The notes beneath the pieces are model-generated. The model saw only the letters and a list, made by a program, of their open reading frames with translations, was not told the DNA's origin and searched no databases. A stretch of 64,000 bases of DNA from Alteromonas mediterranea DE (GTDB taxonomy: Bacteria; Pseudomonadota; Gammaproteobacteria; Enterobacterales; Alteromonadaceae). Of the stretch, positions 45,607 to 55,158 are shown one piece after another. The translations under genes and the position numbers were made by a program. The stretch lies in contig NC_011138.3 of NCBI RefSeq assembly GCF_000020585.3, forward strand, positions 223,501 to 287,500, read 5' to 3'. Each line of letters starts with the position of its first letter. Position 1 is the first letter of the stretch.

Positions 45607-47338
45607 TCTCACTTTACACGCATTTTTTTTGACAGCGGCGCTTGTAGTAAGTGGTTGTCAAACTTACGGTGTTGGCGAGGAAGTGAAACCTCATATACGT
45701 GACGAGTTAAACCGCTCGCAAAATAAGCCCACCGGTGTGCCAACGCCTCCACCTCAGCTTAATCAGGAATTGTTGTCGGAAGTTGCTCGTTATCAAGCGC
45801 TTCCAGCACCAACATCGCAAAAGACCTTTGCAGTGTCAGCGAATAACGTAGACGTGCGCCCCTTCTTTGATGCGTTAGTGGAAGATACACCCTACAGCGT
45901 AGCGGTTCACCCTGCGGTATCTGGTCAAATTAGCCTAACGCTAAAAGAGGTTGCCCTTGACGATGTATTAACCATTATTTCGAGAATGTATCCGCTAGAT
46001 GTCTTCTTAGAAGGCAAGGTTATTCAAGTTATGCCGTCTCAATTAAAAACAGAGTCTATTCCGGTTAACTTTTTAATGATCAAACGGTTTGGTGTATCAA
46101 ACGTTAGCGTTATCGCTGGTGGCGTAAGCGAACAAGACCAAAATAACGGCGGCAATAATGGCGGTGTCAACGGTAACAATAATATAAGCGGTAACTCATT
46201 AGGTGGACAAGGCGGTATTGGCGGTCAAGGTGGGCTTGGTGGCAACAATATTCAGCAGCTTAATGGCTCTAACATACAAACCACCAGTGAAAACGACTTT
46301 TGGAGCGATTTAAAAGAAGCGCTTAAAGTACTGGTTTCACCCACCGAAGGTCGCCAAGTTGTGGTTTCTCCGCAGGCGGGGCTTGTTACCATACGCGCAT
46401 TGCCAAGTGAAATTGCGGTAGTGAAAGACTTTTTAAATCAAAGCCAAGAAAGCTTACAGCGCCAAGTGGTGTTAGAAGCGCGCATTATCGAAGTTACACT
46501 TAATGATGGTTATCAACAAGGCGTGCGCTGGGACCGAATTGCTAGCGGTTTAACTGGCAGCGTCAATTTTGGTTTTAGCGGTGGCGCACTGGCGTCTAAT
46601 TTCGCCGCGAACACCGCTGCAGGCATCGACCCTGCAATCAATGCAGTTAATGCCATTGGTAACACCATTTCTACTGATATTGGCGGGGTCTCTACGTTGC
46701 GTATTTCCCGTGGTGACTTCGACGGTGTTATAAACATGCTGCAAACCCAGGGTGATGTGCAGATGTTGAGCAACCCTAGGGTCACGGTAACAAACAACCA
46801 AAAAGCAGTGATTAAAGTAGGGCAAGATGAGTATTTTGTTACTGACGTTTCTACCAGCGAAGATCAGAGCACAACGAGTACTGAGAACGAAAACGATATT
46901 GAGCTTACCCCTTTCTTTTCAGGTATCGCACTTGATGTAACACCGCAAATAGATAGAAGCGGCTCGGTCATCCTGCACGTTCATCCGTCAGTGACGGAAA
47001 CGGCAGAGCAAACTAAAGTGATTCAAGTGGGCGACCAGCAAATTTTACTGCCCCTTGCACAAAGTAATATTCGCGAGTCAGATACAGTAATTCGTGCCCG
47101 CGATGGAGAGATAGTGGTTATCGGTGGGTTAATGGAAACCGTTACCAGCGAGCAAGAATCTAAAACGCCTTTATTAGGCGACATCCCTTTTATTGGTAAT
47201 GCCTTTAAGAACAAAGCGAAAACTCAAAGTAAGCGCGAATTGGTTATATTAATTCGCCCTTCTGTAGTACAGCCCGACACCTGGGAAAAGCAGCGCCTTC
47301 GCACCCAGTCGTTACTTGATCAATGGTATAGAAACTAA
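45590..47338 (+). CDS. mshL: MSHA outer-membrane secretin MshL
   Basis: 582 residues, a secretin lipoprotein. Lipobox LVVSGC (Cys23), N0/N1-type domain (NNVDVRPFFDALVEDTPYSV, ISLTLKEVALDDVLTIISR), then a Gly/Asn-rich insert (about 180-225) and the secretin domain (VVLEARIIEVTLNDGYQQGV, VIGGLMETV...LLGDIPFIGNAFKNK, ELVILIRPSVV). It forms the pore for the pilus. ATGs at 45584 and 45590 are both possible; the start lies inside mshK. Confidence 0.9.
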   Translation: MKLKSSLTLHAFFLTAALVVSGCQTYGVGEEVKPHIRDELNRSQNKPTGVPTPPPQLNQELLSEVARYQALPAPTSQKTFAVSANNVDVRPFFDALVEDTPYSVAVHPAVSGQISLTLKEVALDDVLTIISRMYPLDVFLEGKVIQVMPSQLKTESIPVNFLMIKRFGVSNVSVIAGGVSEQDQNNGGNNGGVNGNNNISGNSLGGQGGIGGQGGLGGNNIQQLNGSNIQTTSENDFWSDLKEALKVLVSPTEGRQVVVSPQAGLVTIRALPSEIAVVKDFLNQSQESLQRQVVLEARIIEVTLNDGYQQGVRWDRIASGLTGSVNFGFSGGALASNFAANTAAGIDPAINAVNAIGNTISTDIGGVSTLRISRGDFDGVINMLQTQGDVQMLSNPRVTVTNNQKAVIKVGQDEYFVTDVSTSEDQSTTSTENENDIELTPFFSGIALDVTPQIDRSGSVILHVHPSVTETAEQTKVIQVGDQQILLPLAQSNIRESDTVIRARDGEIVVIGGLMETVTSEQESKTPLLGDIPFIGNAFKNKAKTQSKRELVILIRPSVVQPDTWEKQRLRTQSLLDQWYRN

Positions 47339-47340
47339 CC

Positions 47341-48243
47341 ATGTACCAGGGCTTTTTTCACTTTACCGAGATGCCGTTTTCGCTTACCCCGAATACGGAC
47401 TTCTTCTGCGCGCTAGCGCCGCATAATGAAGCGTTGAAAGTCATTTTGTCGGCGTTGAGTATGTCTGAAGGCTTTATCAAAGTAACCGGTGAAGTTGGTA
47501 CGGGTAAAACCCTACTGTGCCGTAAGTTAATCAACCACCTTTCTGACAAATTTGTGGCTTGCTATTTACCCAACCCTTACCTATCACCAGATGAGCTTCG
47601 CTTAGCGTTTGCAAAAGAGCTCGGTATTGATGTCGATACTACAGGCGATATTCGGGGCTTGCACAGCGCCATAGAGGCCAAGCTTTTAACCCTTAAAAAA
47701 GAGGGCCGACAGGCGGTGCTGATCATTGATGAAGCACAGTCGCTAAGTTGGGACGCCCTAGAAATGCTTCGGCTGTTTAGTAATCTCGAAACGGAAAAAA
47801 GCAAGCTGCTTCAAATTGTTTTATTTGGTCAACCTGAACTTGACGATAACTTAAATAACCCAAAAGTGAGGCAAATTCGCCAGCGTATTAGTTTTTCATA
47901 TAGGTTACGCACCATGACTTCTGCTGAGGTTGATTATTACATTGGCCATAGGTTGACCACGGCAGGGGGGAGCGAACACTTAATCTCCAAAGGCTTGCGT
48001 GCCTTTGTTGCTTTGGCTACTAAAGGTACGCCAAGGCTGGTTAATATTGTCTCTCACAAAATCCTTCTTCGCGCTTATGGTCAGGGTAAAGCTTCAGCGA
48101 ACTGGGCGCATACGGTTAGCGCCGTATTAGATACCGACGATTGCAAGCGCCGTCTTGTACCGAGGCAAAGCATTATTATTTTGTCGCTTGGCGTAGTCGC
48201 CGCGCTGGGTATGCTTCACGTATACGGGGCGGCTAGCCTATGA
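47341..48243 (+). CDS. mshM: MSHA biogenesis ATPase MshM (ExeA-like)
   Basis: 300 residues with an AAA domain like ExeA: Walker A GEVGTGKT (50-57), Walker B VLIIDEAQSL, and LLQIVLFGQPEL. A single C-terminal membrane helix (IIILSLGVVAALGMLHVYGA) anchors it. It begins 2 nt after mshL. Probably supports secretin assembly. ATGA-type overlap with mshN. Confidence 0.88.
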   Translation: MYQGFFHFTEMPFSLTPNTDFFCALAPHNEALKVILSALSMSEGFIKVTGEVGTGKTLLCRKLINHLSDKFVACYLPNPYLSPDELRLAFAKELGIDVDTTGDIRGLHSAIEAKLLTLKKEGRQAVLIIDEAQSLSWDALEMLRLFSNLETEKSKLLQIVLFGQPELDDNLNNPKVRQIRQRISFSYRLRTMTSAEVDYYIGHRLTTAGGSEHLISKGLRAFVALATKGTPRLVNIVSHKILLRAYGQGKASANWAHTVSAVLDTDDCKRRLVPRQSIIILSLGVVAALGMLHVYGAASL

Positions 48244-49496
48244 GTATCTTAAATGACACGTTAAAGTCATTGGACAAGCGCAATCAAAGCGAAGACTTTG
48301 GTTTACCTCCTACGGTTCACCTCGCACAACGACCTCTTTGGCCGAAAATTTTCATCGGCATCGCAATTATTGCCTTATTAGGCTGGTTTGTATTAAGCGC
48401 TGTGCTTAGTAACCGTGATGACGGTACTACTGTCAGCAGTACAGAGGCAGATAAATCAGCCGCTCAAGCGCCGGATTCAACGCTAACAAAAACCGAGCGT
48501 GTGCCGGGGCTCACCCAAACCGGTAAATCGGCAGGATCCGACGAACAAGCGGAAGGCCAAACCGGCACTACAGGCCTTGAAGCCAATGATGAATTTGAGG
48601 GGATGCGGTCAAGCCCCTTATCAGAAAACGATATAGCCCTTCAAAACTCGCCTACCGATGTGGCGGCGCTCGTCACTAATAGCGTTGATGAGACGCGAGA
48701 AGACGATGAAGCGCAGTACCGAGTGGGCGCTTCAGATAGTAGGAAAGATACACCAATCGAAACAATACCAGTTAAAGCAACGCCAGCCGAATCTGCACCA
48801 GACGAGGCAGCACCGGCCGAGACAGGCGCGGCAGAAACAATGTTAACTGAAACAAAGTCAGCTGAAATAATATCGCGACCGCCTGTGGTAGAAGTGGCGC
48901 CTAAAACCCCTCAGCAGCAAAGTGCAGTGCACTTAGAGGCTGGCTTAAAGGCTTATAACTTTGGCATGTATGGTGAAGCGCAGAAAAGCTTCACCCTGGC
49001 ACTTTCTACCCACCCTGAAAATGACGAAGCCCGTAAACAGCTGGCGGCACTTTACTTTGGGCAGAACAATAGCCTACAAGCGCTGCAAGTTCTGTCTGAG
49101 GGAGTGATGCTTTCGCCTCAGAGCTTAATGTGGCGGGAATTGATGGCGAAAATTTTGATGCAAGAAAGCCGTTTTGAAGAAGTGCTAAACCTTATGCCAG
49201 ACAGCTTAGACGCCAAAGCGTTAGCTGAAGGACGCGCCGATTACTTAATTATAAAGGGCACGTCAGCCCAGACCATTAACAAACCAGCACAAGCGGTGTC
49301 GGCATTCAGTGCCATGACATCGCTACAGCCCAATAACGCGAAATGGTGGCTGGCGTTAGGGGTTAATTACGATGCGTTAGCAGACGAGCGGCTAGCAATA
49401 TCGTCTTATTCCAGAGCGCTTGCCATAGGCGGTCTTTCTTCTGCGTCAGCGAAATATGCTAGCTCGCGTCTCACCGAATTACAGGAGCAACCTTAA
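48240..49496 (+). CDS. mshN: MSHA biogenesis protein MshN, TPR protein
   Basis: 418 residues: short cytoplasmic N-terminus (SILNDTLKSLDKR), one membrane helix (WPKIFIGIAIIALLGWFVLS), a long Ala/Glu/Thr-rich low-complexity linker (about 60-220) and four or more TPR units up to the end. The linker composition (PAESAPDEAAPAETG) suggests a flexible periplasmic extension. Overlaps mshM by 4 nt and mshE by 1 base. Confidence 0.85.
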   Translation: MSILNDTLKSLDKRNQSEDFGLPPTVHLAQRPLWPKIFIGIAIIALLGWFVLSAVLSNRDDGTTVSSTEADKSAAQAPDSTLTKTERVPGLTQTGKSAGSDEQAEGQTGTTGLEANDEFEGMRSSPLSENDIALQNSPTDVAALVTNSVDETREDDEAQYRVGASDSRKDTPIETIPVKATPAESAPDEAAPAETGAAETMLTETKSAEIISRPPVVEVAPKTPQQQSAVHLEAGLKAYNFGMYGEAQKSFTLALSTHPENDEARKQLAALYFGQNNSLQALQVLSEGVMLSPQSLMWRELMAKILMQESRFEEVLNLMPDSLDAKALAEGRADYLIIKGTSAQTINKPAQAVSAFSAMTSLQPNNAKWWLALGVNYDALADERLAISSYSRALAIGGLSSASAKYASSRLTELQEQP

Positions 49497-51208
49497 TGCA
49501 ACCTCGATTAAAGATGCGCCTTGGCGATTTATTAGTCCATGAAAACATTGTTACCAGCGAACAGCTTGATAGCGCATTATCGGCTCAGCGTTCATCAGGC
49601 CGGAAACTCGGTGATACCCTTATCGACTTGGGGTTCATTAGCGAACCTCAACTGCTTCGTTTTCTTGCACAACAGCTAAACATTCCATTTTTAGATATTA
49701 CACAACGCCGTATCGACCCTGAACAAGCGCAGCTTATTCCTGAAGCCTATGCAAGGCGCTACCGCGCGCTGGTGCTTGAGGCTGATGATGAGGAAGTACT
49801 GCTAGGTATGAGCGACCCCACCGACTTAGGCGGTCTTGATCAGTTAGGTCCGCTAGTAGCGCCGCGCAATATCGAGCTGGCAATAGTTCAAGAAAATCAG
49901 ATGTTAGAAGCGTTTGATTCCGTTTATCGTCGTACCCAGGATATAGCGTCATTTGCAGAAAAGTTAGGTGAAGAGTACGCCGATGAAGCCGACTTTGAAC
50001 TCTCTGCCTTAGACGATACCACCTCTGATGCCACCGTAGTAAAGCTACTTCACTCTATTTTTGAGGATGCGGTTCAGGTGCGAGCATCAGATATTCATAT
50101 AGAGCCAGATGAAAAAATTCTTCGTATTCGCCAACGTGTTGATGGGGTGTTACAGGAAAATACATTAAACCAAGTAAAGATTGCTTCGGCACTAGTACTT
50201 AGATTAAAGCTGATGTCGGGCTTAGATATCTCTGAAAAGCGCATACCGCAAGACGGCCGCTTCAATATCAAGGTAAAAGGCCACGTCCTCGATGTGCGTG
50301 TATCCACCATGCCGGTGGCAAATGGTGAAGCTGTAGTGATGCGTTTGCTAGACCAGTCTGCGGGCCTGTTAACGTTAGACCAAACGGGAATGCCCGATGC
50401 TATGGCGGAAAAGTTTCGCGCCGCTATCAACCGCCCTCACGGCATGATATTGGTAACCGGGCCAACAGGGTCAGGTAAAACGACAACCTTGTACGGCGCA
50501 CTAAGCGAGCTTAACAAACCTGATTTGAAAATTATTACCGCTGAAGACCCCATTGAATACCGCTTACCTCGCATTAATCAAGTTCAGGTGAACAGCAAAA
50601 TCGGCTTAGACTTCGCGGCTATTTTGCGTACCACACTTCGTCAAGACCCCGACATTATCATGGTGGGGGAAATGCGTGACCAAGAAACCGTTGAAATTGG
50701 ATTAAGAGGCGCGTTAACGGGCCACTTAGTATTGAGTACGCTTCACACCAATGACTCTGTAACCAGTGCTATTCGTCTTATTGATATGGGAGCGGCGCCC
50801 TATCTTGTGGCTACGTCGTTACGTGGTGTGTTAGCACAGCGACTTGTGCGTAGAGTGTGTGAGAACTGCAAGCAAGAAAAAGCGCCTTCTGCGCAAGAAC
50901 AAGCCTGGGTTGGCTTTTTAAAACCTGAACTTACAAACGCTAGTTTTTACAAGGGGCGAGGCTGTAACAGCTGTAATCATACCGGTTACAAAGGACGTAT
51001 TGGTGTCTTTGAGTTTTTAGAAATGAATGAAGACATGATGGAAGCGCTGCGCGACGACAATACGCAGGGTTTTGTTGATGCAACAAAGGCAAACAAAGAC
51101 TTTGTTCCGCTGTCTCATATGGCGCTAGATTATGCGGCAGAAGGCAAAACTTCTTTAGACGAAGTTTTCAAAGTGGCTGAGTTTGTACCAGAGGTTGTGA
51201 ACCACTAA
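49496..51208 (+). CDS. mshE: MSHA pilus extension ATPase MshE with c-di-GMP-binding domain
   Basis: A 570-residue GspE/PilB-type ATPase. The N-terminal MshEN domain has two 24-residue c-di-GMP motifs of the pattern [RK]LGxxL...IxxxxLxxxLxxQ at about 8-31 and 37-60. The motor part has Walker A GPTGSGKTTT (near 322), the Asp box and Walker B region (RTTLRQDPDIIMVGEMRD), the His box LVLSTLHTNDS and a C-terminal zinc knuckle CENC...CNSC. It powers pilus extension, gated by c-di-GMP. Overlaps its neighbours by one base on each side. Confidence 0.93.
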   Translation: MQPRLKMRLGDLLVHENIVTSEQLDSALSAQRSSGRKLGDTLIDLGFISEPQLLRFLAQQLNIPFLDITQRRIDPEQAQLIPEAYARRYRALVLEADDEEVLLGMSDPTDLGGLDQLGPLVAPRNIELAIVQENQMLEAFDSVYRRTQDIASFAEKLGEEYADEADFELSALDDTTSDATVVKLLHSIFEDAVQVRASDIHIEPDEKILRIRQRVDGVLQENTLNQVKIASALVLRLKLMSGLDISEKRIPQDGRFNIKVKGHVLDVRVSTMPVANGEAVVMRLLDQSAGLLTLDQTGMPDAMAEKFRAAINRPHGMILVTGPTGSGKTTTLYGALSELNKPDLKIITAEDPIEYRLPRINQVQVNSKIGLDFAAILRTTLRQDPDIIMVGEMRDQETVEIGLRGALTGHLVLSTLHTNDSVTSAIRLIDMGAAPYLVATSLRGVLAQRLVRRVCENCKQEKAPSAQEQAWVGFLKPELTNASFYKGRGCNSCNHTGYKGRIGVFEFLEMNEDMMEALRDDNTQGFVDATKANKDFVPLSHMALDYAAEGKTSLDEVFKVAEFVPEVVNH

Positions 51209-52443
51209 TGCCTCAGTTTAGTTACGCGGGTAAGTCGGCACAGGGCGGGCCTTTAAAAGGCATAATTGAAGCTGCGTCAGCGCAAGCCGCGGCGCAAGCC
51301 TTACTGTCGCAAAACATTGTACCCATCTCGATTGAAGAAACAAAAAAAGTATCGGGTACGAACAACAGTAGTGGATTTGATATAGGGAGCTTGTTGGAGC
51401 AAAAGGTAGGGTTAGATGAAATGATCATCTTTTCTCGCCAAATGTATTCGTTGCTGAAAGCGGGTATTCCTATCATTCGGGCTATAAAAGGGCTAAGTGA
51501 GAATGCCTCTCACAAACGCTTCCAAGAAATTCTTAAAGATATTGCCGATCAGCTAGAGCAAGGACGAAGCTTATCTTCGGCTATGGTTAAGTACGAAAAA
51601 GTGTTTACACGCTTAACCATCTCAGTGGTGGTTGTGGGCGAGAACACGGGTAAACTAGACGATGTATTTTTGCAGCTGGCACTGTATTTCGAACGCGAGC
51701 AAGAAACCCGAAAGCGCATACAGTCTGCATTGCGTTATCCCACCTTCGTGTTAATCGCACTTGCCATCGCTATGTTTATTTTAAACCTGTTTGTAGTGCC
51801 TGTATTTACGCAAATGTTTGAGCGCTTTGACACCGAGCTTCCCATAATGACCCGCGTATTAATCGGAACCTCAAACTTTTTCGTTAACTATTGGTGGCTA
51901 ATTTTAATCGTATTAATCGCAACAATTATCTCTGTTAAACAATACGTTAACTCGACTAATGGACGACTCAAATGGGACAAATTTAAACTAAAGTTGCCTG
52001 TTGTAGGCAGCATTATTGAGCGATCATTATTAGCAAGATATAGCCGAAGTTTTTCAATGATCTTGCGTGCAGGTGTGCCGTTAACCGCTGGGCTGTCATT
52101 AACCGCCGATGCCGTTGATAACGCTCACATGCAGATGCGGATTAAAACAATGCGTCAAGGCATAGAAAAAGGCGATAGTTTGTTACGCGTTTCGAAAAAT
52201 AGCGAACTGTTTTCTACACTTGTATTACAGATGATTGCAGTGGGCGAGGAAACGGGGCGTTTAGAGCAGCTTTTAGAAGAAAGCGCCGATTATTATGAAC
52301 GCGAGGTCGACTTCGACCTGAAAAGTTTAACGGCCAAGATAGAGCCTATATTGATAGGGTTTGTTGCGGTAATGGTGTTGATACTGGCGCTTGGCATATT
52401 TACACCTATGTGGAACATGATGTCGGCGGTAAAAGGCGGCTAA
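51208..52443 (+). CDS. mshG: MSHA inner-membrane platform protein MshG
   Basis: 411 residues of the GspF/PilC type, with two duplicated four-helix cytoplasmic domains and three to four membrane helices (near 170, 225 and 380). Motifs LDEMIIFSRQMYSLLKAGIP and ALRYPTFVLIALAIAM are typical. It couples MshE to pilin polymerisation. Confidence 0.9.
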   Translation: MPQFSYAGKSAQGGPLKGIIEAASAQAAAQALLSQNIVPISIEETKKVSGTNNSSGFDIGSLLEQKVGLDEMIIFSRQMYSLLKAGIPIIRAIKGLSENASHKRFQEILKDIADQLEQGRSLSSAMVKYEKVFTRLTISVVVVGENTGKLDDVFLQLALYFEREQETRKRIQSALRYPTFVLIALAIAMFILNLFVVPVFTQMFERFDTELPIMTRVLIGTSNFFVNYWWLILIVLIATIISVKQYVNSTNGRLKWDKFKLKLPVVGSIIERSLLARYSRSFSMILRAGVPLTAGLSLTADAVDNAHMQMRIKTMRQGIEKGDSLLRVSKNSELFSTLVLQMIAVGEETGRLEQLLEESADYYEREVDFDLKSLTAKIEPILIGFVAVMVLILALGIFTPMWNMMSAVKGG

Positions 52444-52471
52444 GTGTGCGCGATTATTACTGGGGAATAAA

Positions 52472-52966
52472 GTGGCTGGCGCCAAAACAGGGTTATTGAA
52501 CTTTATTGTGATTGGCATGCTGCTGACTGTTGTTGCTGCATCGGTTGTATATCACGCGACCCCCGTTATTGAAGAAGCTGAAAAAGTTAACAAAGAAAAC
52601 GCCGTTGCCCAGTTTCAACGCGTGATTATGTTGGCAAGGGCGCAGTGGATAAAGACCAAACAACAAACGGTGTTGATCTACGAAACTGAGTTTGATGCTA
52701 GCGGCAATATAAGACAGCACAAAGACGTTGCGGCCGAGTTGTTCGTTAACCGAAAAGGATGGCCTGAAGGCTTTAAAGAAGGTCAGGGAAAGGCCTGTGA
52801 ATATTTATACACGTTGGCAACGTTAAGAGAGGCCGATGTGTCATCCGAAATATCGGTTAGCGATAGATACGCGAATGGATATTTGCAATGTGTATTTCGC
52901 ATTCAAGACAAAATTTGGTTTGAGTATAACGCTGGTAGCGGCGTTGTGAGGGAAGTAAACAGGTAA
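52472..52966 (+). CDS. mshF: MSHA biogenesis protein MshF
   Basis: 164 residues with one N-terminal membrane helix (GLLNFIVIGMLLTVVAASVV) and a periplasmic domain. Identified by its place between mshG and mshB, which is where mshF stands in Vibrio and Shewanella. GTG start with GGGG upstream. Function in pilus assembly unclear. A diverged paralogue is at 42441-42944. Confidence 0.75.
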   Translation: MAGAKTGLLNFIVIGMLLTVVAASVVYHATPVIEEAEKVNKENAVAQFQRVIMLARAQWIKTKQQTVLIYETEFDASGNIRQHKDVAAELFVNRKGWPEGFKEGQGKACEYLYTLATLREADVSSEISVSDRYANGYLQCVFRIQDKIWFEYNAGSGVVREVNR

Positions 52967-53010
52967 CTAAGCGTTGGAACAATCGCTTATTTTGTAACTT
53001 AGGAGATGGT

Positions 53011-53598
53011 ATGAACACCAAACAGCAAGGCTTTACGCTTATTGAGCTTATCATTGTTGTCATTATTTTAGGCTTGCTTGCGGCAACTGCTTTACCGCGC
53101 TTTATCGACGTTACTGATGAAGCCCGTGAAGCCAGTGTAGAAGGTGTTGCGGGTGGCTTCGCTGCTGCCGTTGGCCTTGTAAGAGCACAATGGGAAGTAG
53201 AAGGTCGACCAAGCGGCAATAACGGGAATGGTAACGGTACGGTTGTCACCTATGACCAAACTCAAGTTGGAGTTGATGGCACCATTGGATACCCAACAGG
53301 TAGCCCAACAGGCAACACGCTTATTTCGACAGTGAATGCGACTGAATGTAAAAACGTGTTTGACCTTATTCTTCAGTCATCACCAACCAATACTACGTCA
53401 ACTAATGACGCGGTGGTCGCAGATTTCAGATATGCAGTGCGCGAAGACGATTCGGGAACAAATGCGCTTTGCGTTTACTATCTTGTCGAGTCTATGGGGT
53501 TACCAAATACCTCTGCACCCGCAGACGGTACGCCCGACGGCACCAGCTTCGACGGTTTCACTTACAACCCTGCCACTGGCCAGGTTACTGTTTTTTAA
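53011..53598 (+). CDS. mshB: MSHA pilin protein MshB
   Basis: 195 residues with the type IV prepilin signal QQGFTLIELIIVVIILGLLA; cleavage is expected after Gly7, and Glu5 of the mature protein is present. The globular part is Thr/Asn/Gly-rich and has two cysteines (ATECKN, NALCVYY) that can form a disulfide. Strong AGGAG ribosome site. Confidence 0.85.
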   Translation: MNTKQQGFTLIELIIVVIILGLLAATALPRFIDVTDEAREASVEGVAGGFAAAVGLVRAQWEVEGRPSGNNGNGNGTVVTYDQTQVGVDGTIGYPTGSPTGNTLISTVNATECKNVFDLILQSSPTNTTSTNDAVVADFRYAVREDDSGTNALCVYYLVESMGLPNTSAPADGTPDGTSFDGFTYNPATGQVTVF

Positions 53599-53620
53599 TC
53601 AATACTCAGGAAGTCTAATT

Positions 53621-54112
53621 ATGCAAAAAGTTTCAACACAAAAGGGTTTTACCCTAATCGAGTTAATCATCGTTATTGTCCTGCTGGGTATCCTTGCGGT
53701 AACAGCAGCACCTAAGTTTTTAAACCTTCAAGATGATGCACGTGACTCTGTATTACAGGGCATCGCTGGGTCAATTGAGTCAGCCGCCTCCATTGTGTAC
53801 GGAAAAGCGCTTATCCAAGATGCAGCTGGTAGCGCAGATTCGTCTGTAACTGTTGACGGTACAACATTAGACGTTGTTTACGGTTACCCAGATGCAAGCG
53901 ATGTTGCCAATTTAACAGCCATCATTGAGGTCGATTTGGGCGCAGAGAGTGATTATGCTGCTGTTTCAAACGATACAGATACAGTGACAATATACTATAC
54001 TGGCGACTATGATGAAGCGCCAGATCCAGGCGCTGCATGTTCTCTCTCGTATGTTAACTCTGGAGCTGAGGGCGAGCGTCCAGCTATTACGGTTACGCCT
54101 TGCGAAGGTTAA
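53621..54112 (+). CDS. mshA: Major MSHA pilin MshA
   Basis: 163 residues. Prepilin signal TQKGFTLIELIIVIVLLGIL, mature N-terminus Phe, Glu5 present, and a C-terminal disulfide loop (AACSLSYV ... VTPCEG). The longer open frame from 53336 belongs to mshB in another frame; the real ATG at 53621 has AGGAAG upstream. The N-terminal helix regions of mshA and mshB are clearly paralogous. Confidence 0.88.
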   Translation: MQKVSTQKGFTLIELIIVIVLLGILAVTAAPKFLNLQDDARDSVLQGIAGSIESAASIVYGKALIQDAAGSADSSVTVDGTTLDVVYGYPDASDVANLTAIIEVDLGAESDYAAVSNDTDTVTIYYTGDYDEAPDPGAACSLSYVNSGAEGERPAITVTPCEG

Positions 54113-54113
54113 T

Positions 54114-54575
54114 GTGAAGAAAAACGGTTTTACACTCGTAGAACTTATTATAACCATCTTGGTTATTGGGGTGCTGGCGGTAACCGCCGCACCTCGCTTT
54201 CTTGGTAACGACACCGAAGAGGCCATTGCTCTTCGCGACCGAACCCTTCAATTTGTACGTAATATGCAGCTTCGCGCCATGCAAAACGTACAAGACATTA
54301 GCTGTGTGAAAATATCCGCGTCAATTATTGCACCGCCTGCTGGGCACGACTGTGCAAATGCCCTATCTACCGCCTTCGATAGTGATCAAGTTGTCAACGC
54401 ATCCAGCACCGATTTTACGTTTCAAACGGCAGATGAGAACGGCGATAGCTTTTCTCAAATCCAGTTTGACGGCTTTGGCCGCCCACGAAATATTGCCTGC
54501 GCCACCACCTGCAAAATTCAAATAAGCACCTTTGCGATGTGCCTTCAAAATGAAGGGGCAATTTATGCGTGCTAA
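54114..54575 (+). CDS. mshC: MSHA minor pilin MshC
   Basis: A 153-residue prepilin-like protein with the signal KKNGFTLVELIITILVIGVL and three or more cysteines in the globular part (DISCVKIS, HDCANAL, CATTCKIQ, FAMCLQ). It starts at GTG 54114, 1 nt after the mshA stop, with AAGG upstream; no ATG fits. A minor pilin that primes or caps the fibre. Confidence 0.8.
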   Translation: MKKNGFTLVELIITILVIGVLAVTAAPRFLGNDTEEAIALRDRTLQFVRNMQLRAMQNVQDISCVKISASIIAPPAGHDCANALSTAFDSDQVVNASSTDFTFQTADENGDSFSQIQFDGFGRPRNIACATTCKIQISTFAMCLQNEGAIYAC

Positions 54576-55158
54576 GTTACCTAAGTCACAAACCGGTTTT
54601 ACCTTGCTAGAACTGGTGATTGGTATTGTTGTATTTACCATTAGCCTAACTATTGTGCTGTCGCTTATTGTTCCGCAGGCAGAACAAACCGCAGAGCCAT
54701 TTCGCCAAGTAAAAGCAGCTAAGTTAGGTCAGTCTTTAATGAACGATATTTTAAGCCGCTCTTATGATGAAAACAGCGACCGAAGCCCGCCTTTTGTCAC
54801 CTGCGTGGATAAACCTGATCCGTCTAATGCCAGCGATAACTTGTGTTCCGACGCTCTAGGCCCGGACGCCGGTGAAACCTCTGAAGAAGCTTATGACGAT
54901 GTGGATGATTATAACGGTTATTCAATAAGTAATGCTGGCGGGAATTATAATGGCTTTGCATACAGAGTAGATGTTATCTATGACTCTTCAATAGATGTTA
55001 CTTCTGCTTTTCCAGCAGTTGTACATTGCCCAGACCCGGAAGAGCCAATTAATGCCTGCGTCCCTCCCGAGCAAAAACAATATAAACGTATCGATATCGC
55101 AGTCACGGCTCCAGATGGCCAAGTTTACACCTTCCGCGCGTATCGAGGGAGCTATTAA
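54565..55158 (+). CDS. mshD: MSHA minor pilin MshD
   Basis: 197 residues with prepilin motif SQTGFTLLELVIGIVVFTIS. The acidic globular part contains CVDKP, LCSDAL and other cysteines. The ATG at 54565, with GGGG upstream, overlaps the mshC end by 11 nt. Upstream ATGs at 54532 and 54550 lie deeper in mshC. Confidence 0.8.
   Translation: MRAKLPKSQTGFTLLELVIGIVVFTISLTIVLSLIVPQAEQTAEPFRQVKAAKLGQSLMNDILSRSYDENSDRSPPFVTCVDKPDPSNASDNLCSDALGPDAGETSEEAYDDVDDYNGYSISNAGGNYNGFAYRVDVIYDSSIDVTSAFPAVVHCPDPEEPINACVPPEQKQYKRIDIAVTAPDGQVYTFRAYRGSY

Noticed and set aside
46130..46270. Tandem repeats that might be a CRISPR or regulatory array
   Set aside because: The repeats are in frame and encode Gly/Asn low complexity within mshL; there are no regular spacers.
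53336..53620. Long upstream extension of the mshA frame
   Set aside because: It lies inside mshB in another frame. The prepilin signal and ribosome site fix the mshA start at 53621.
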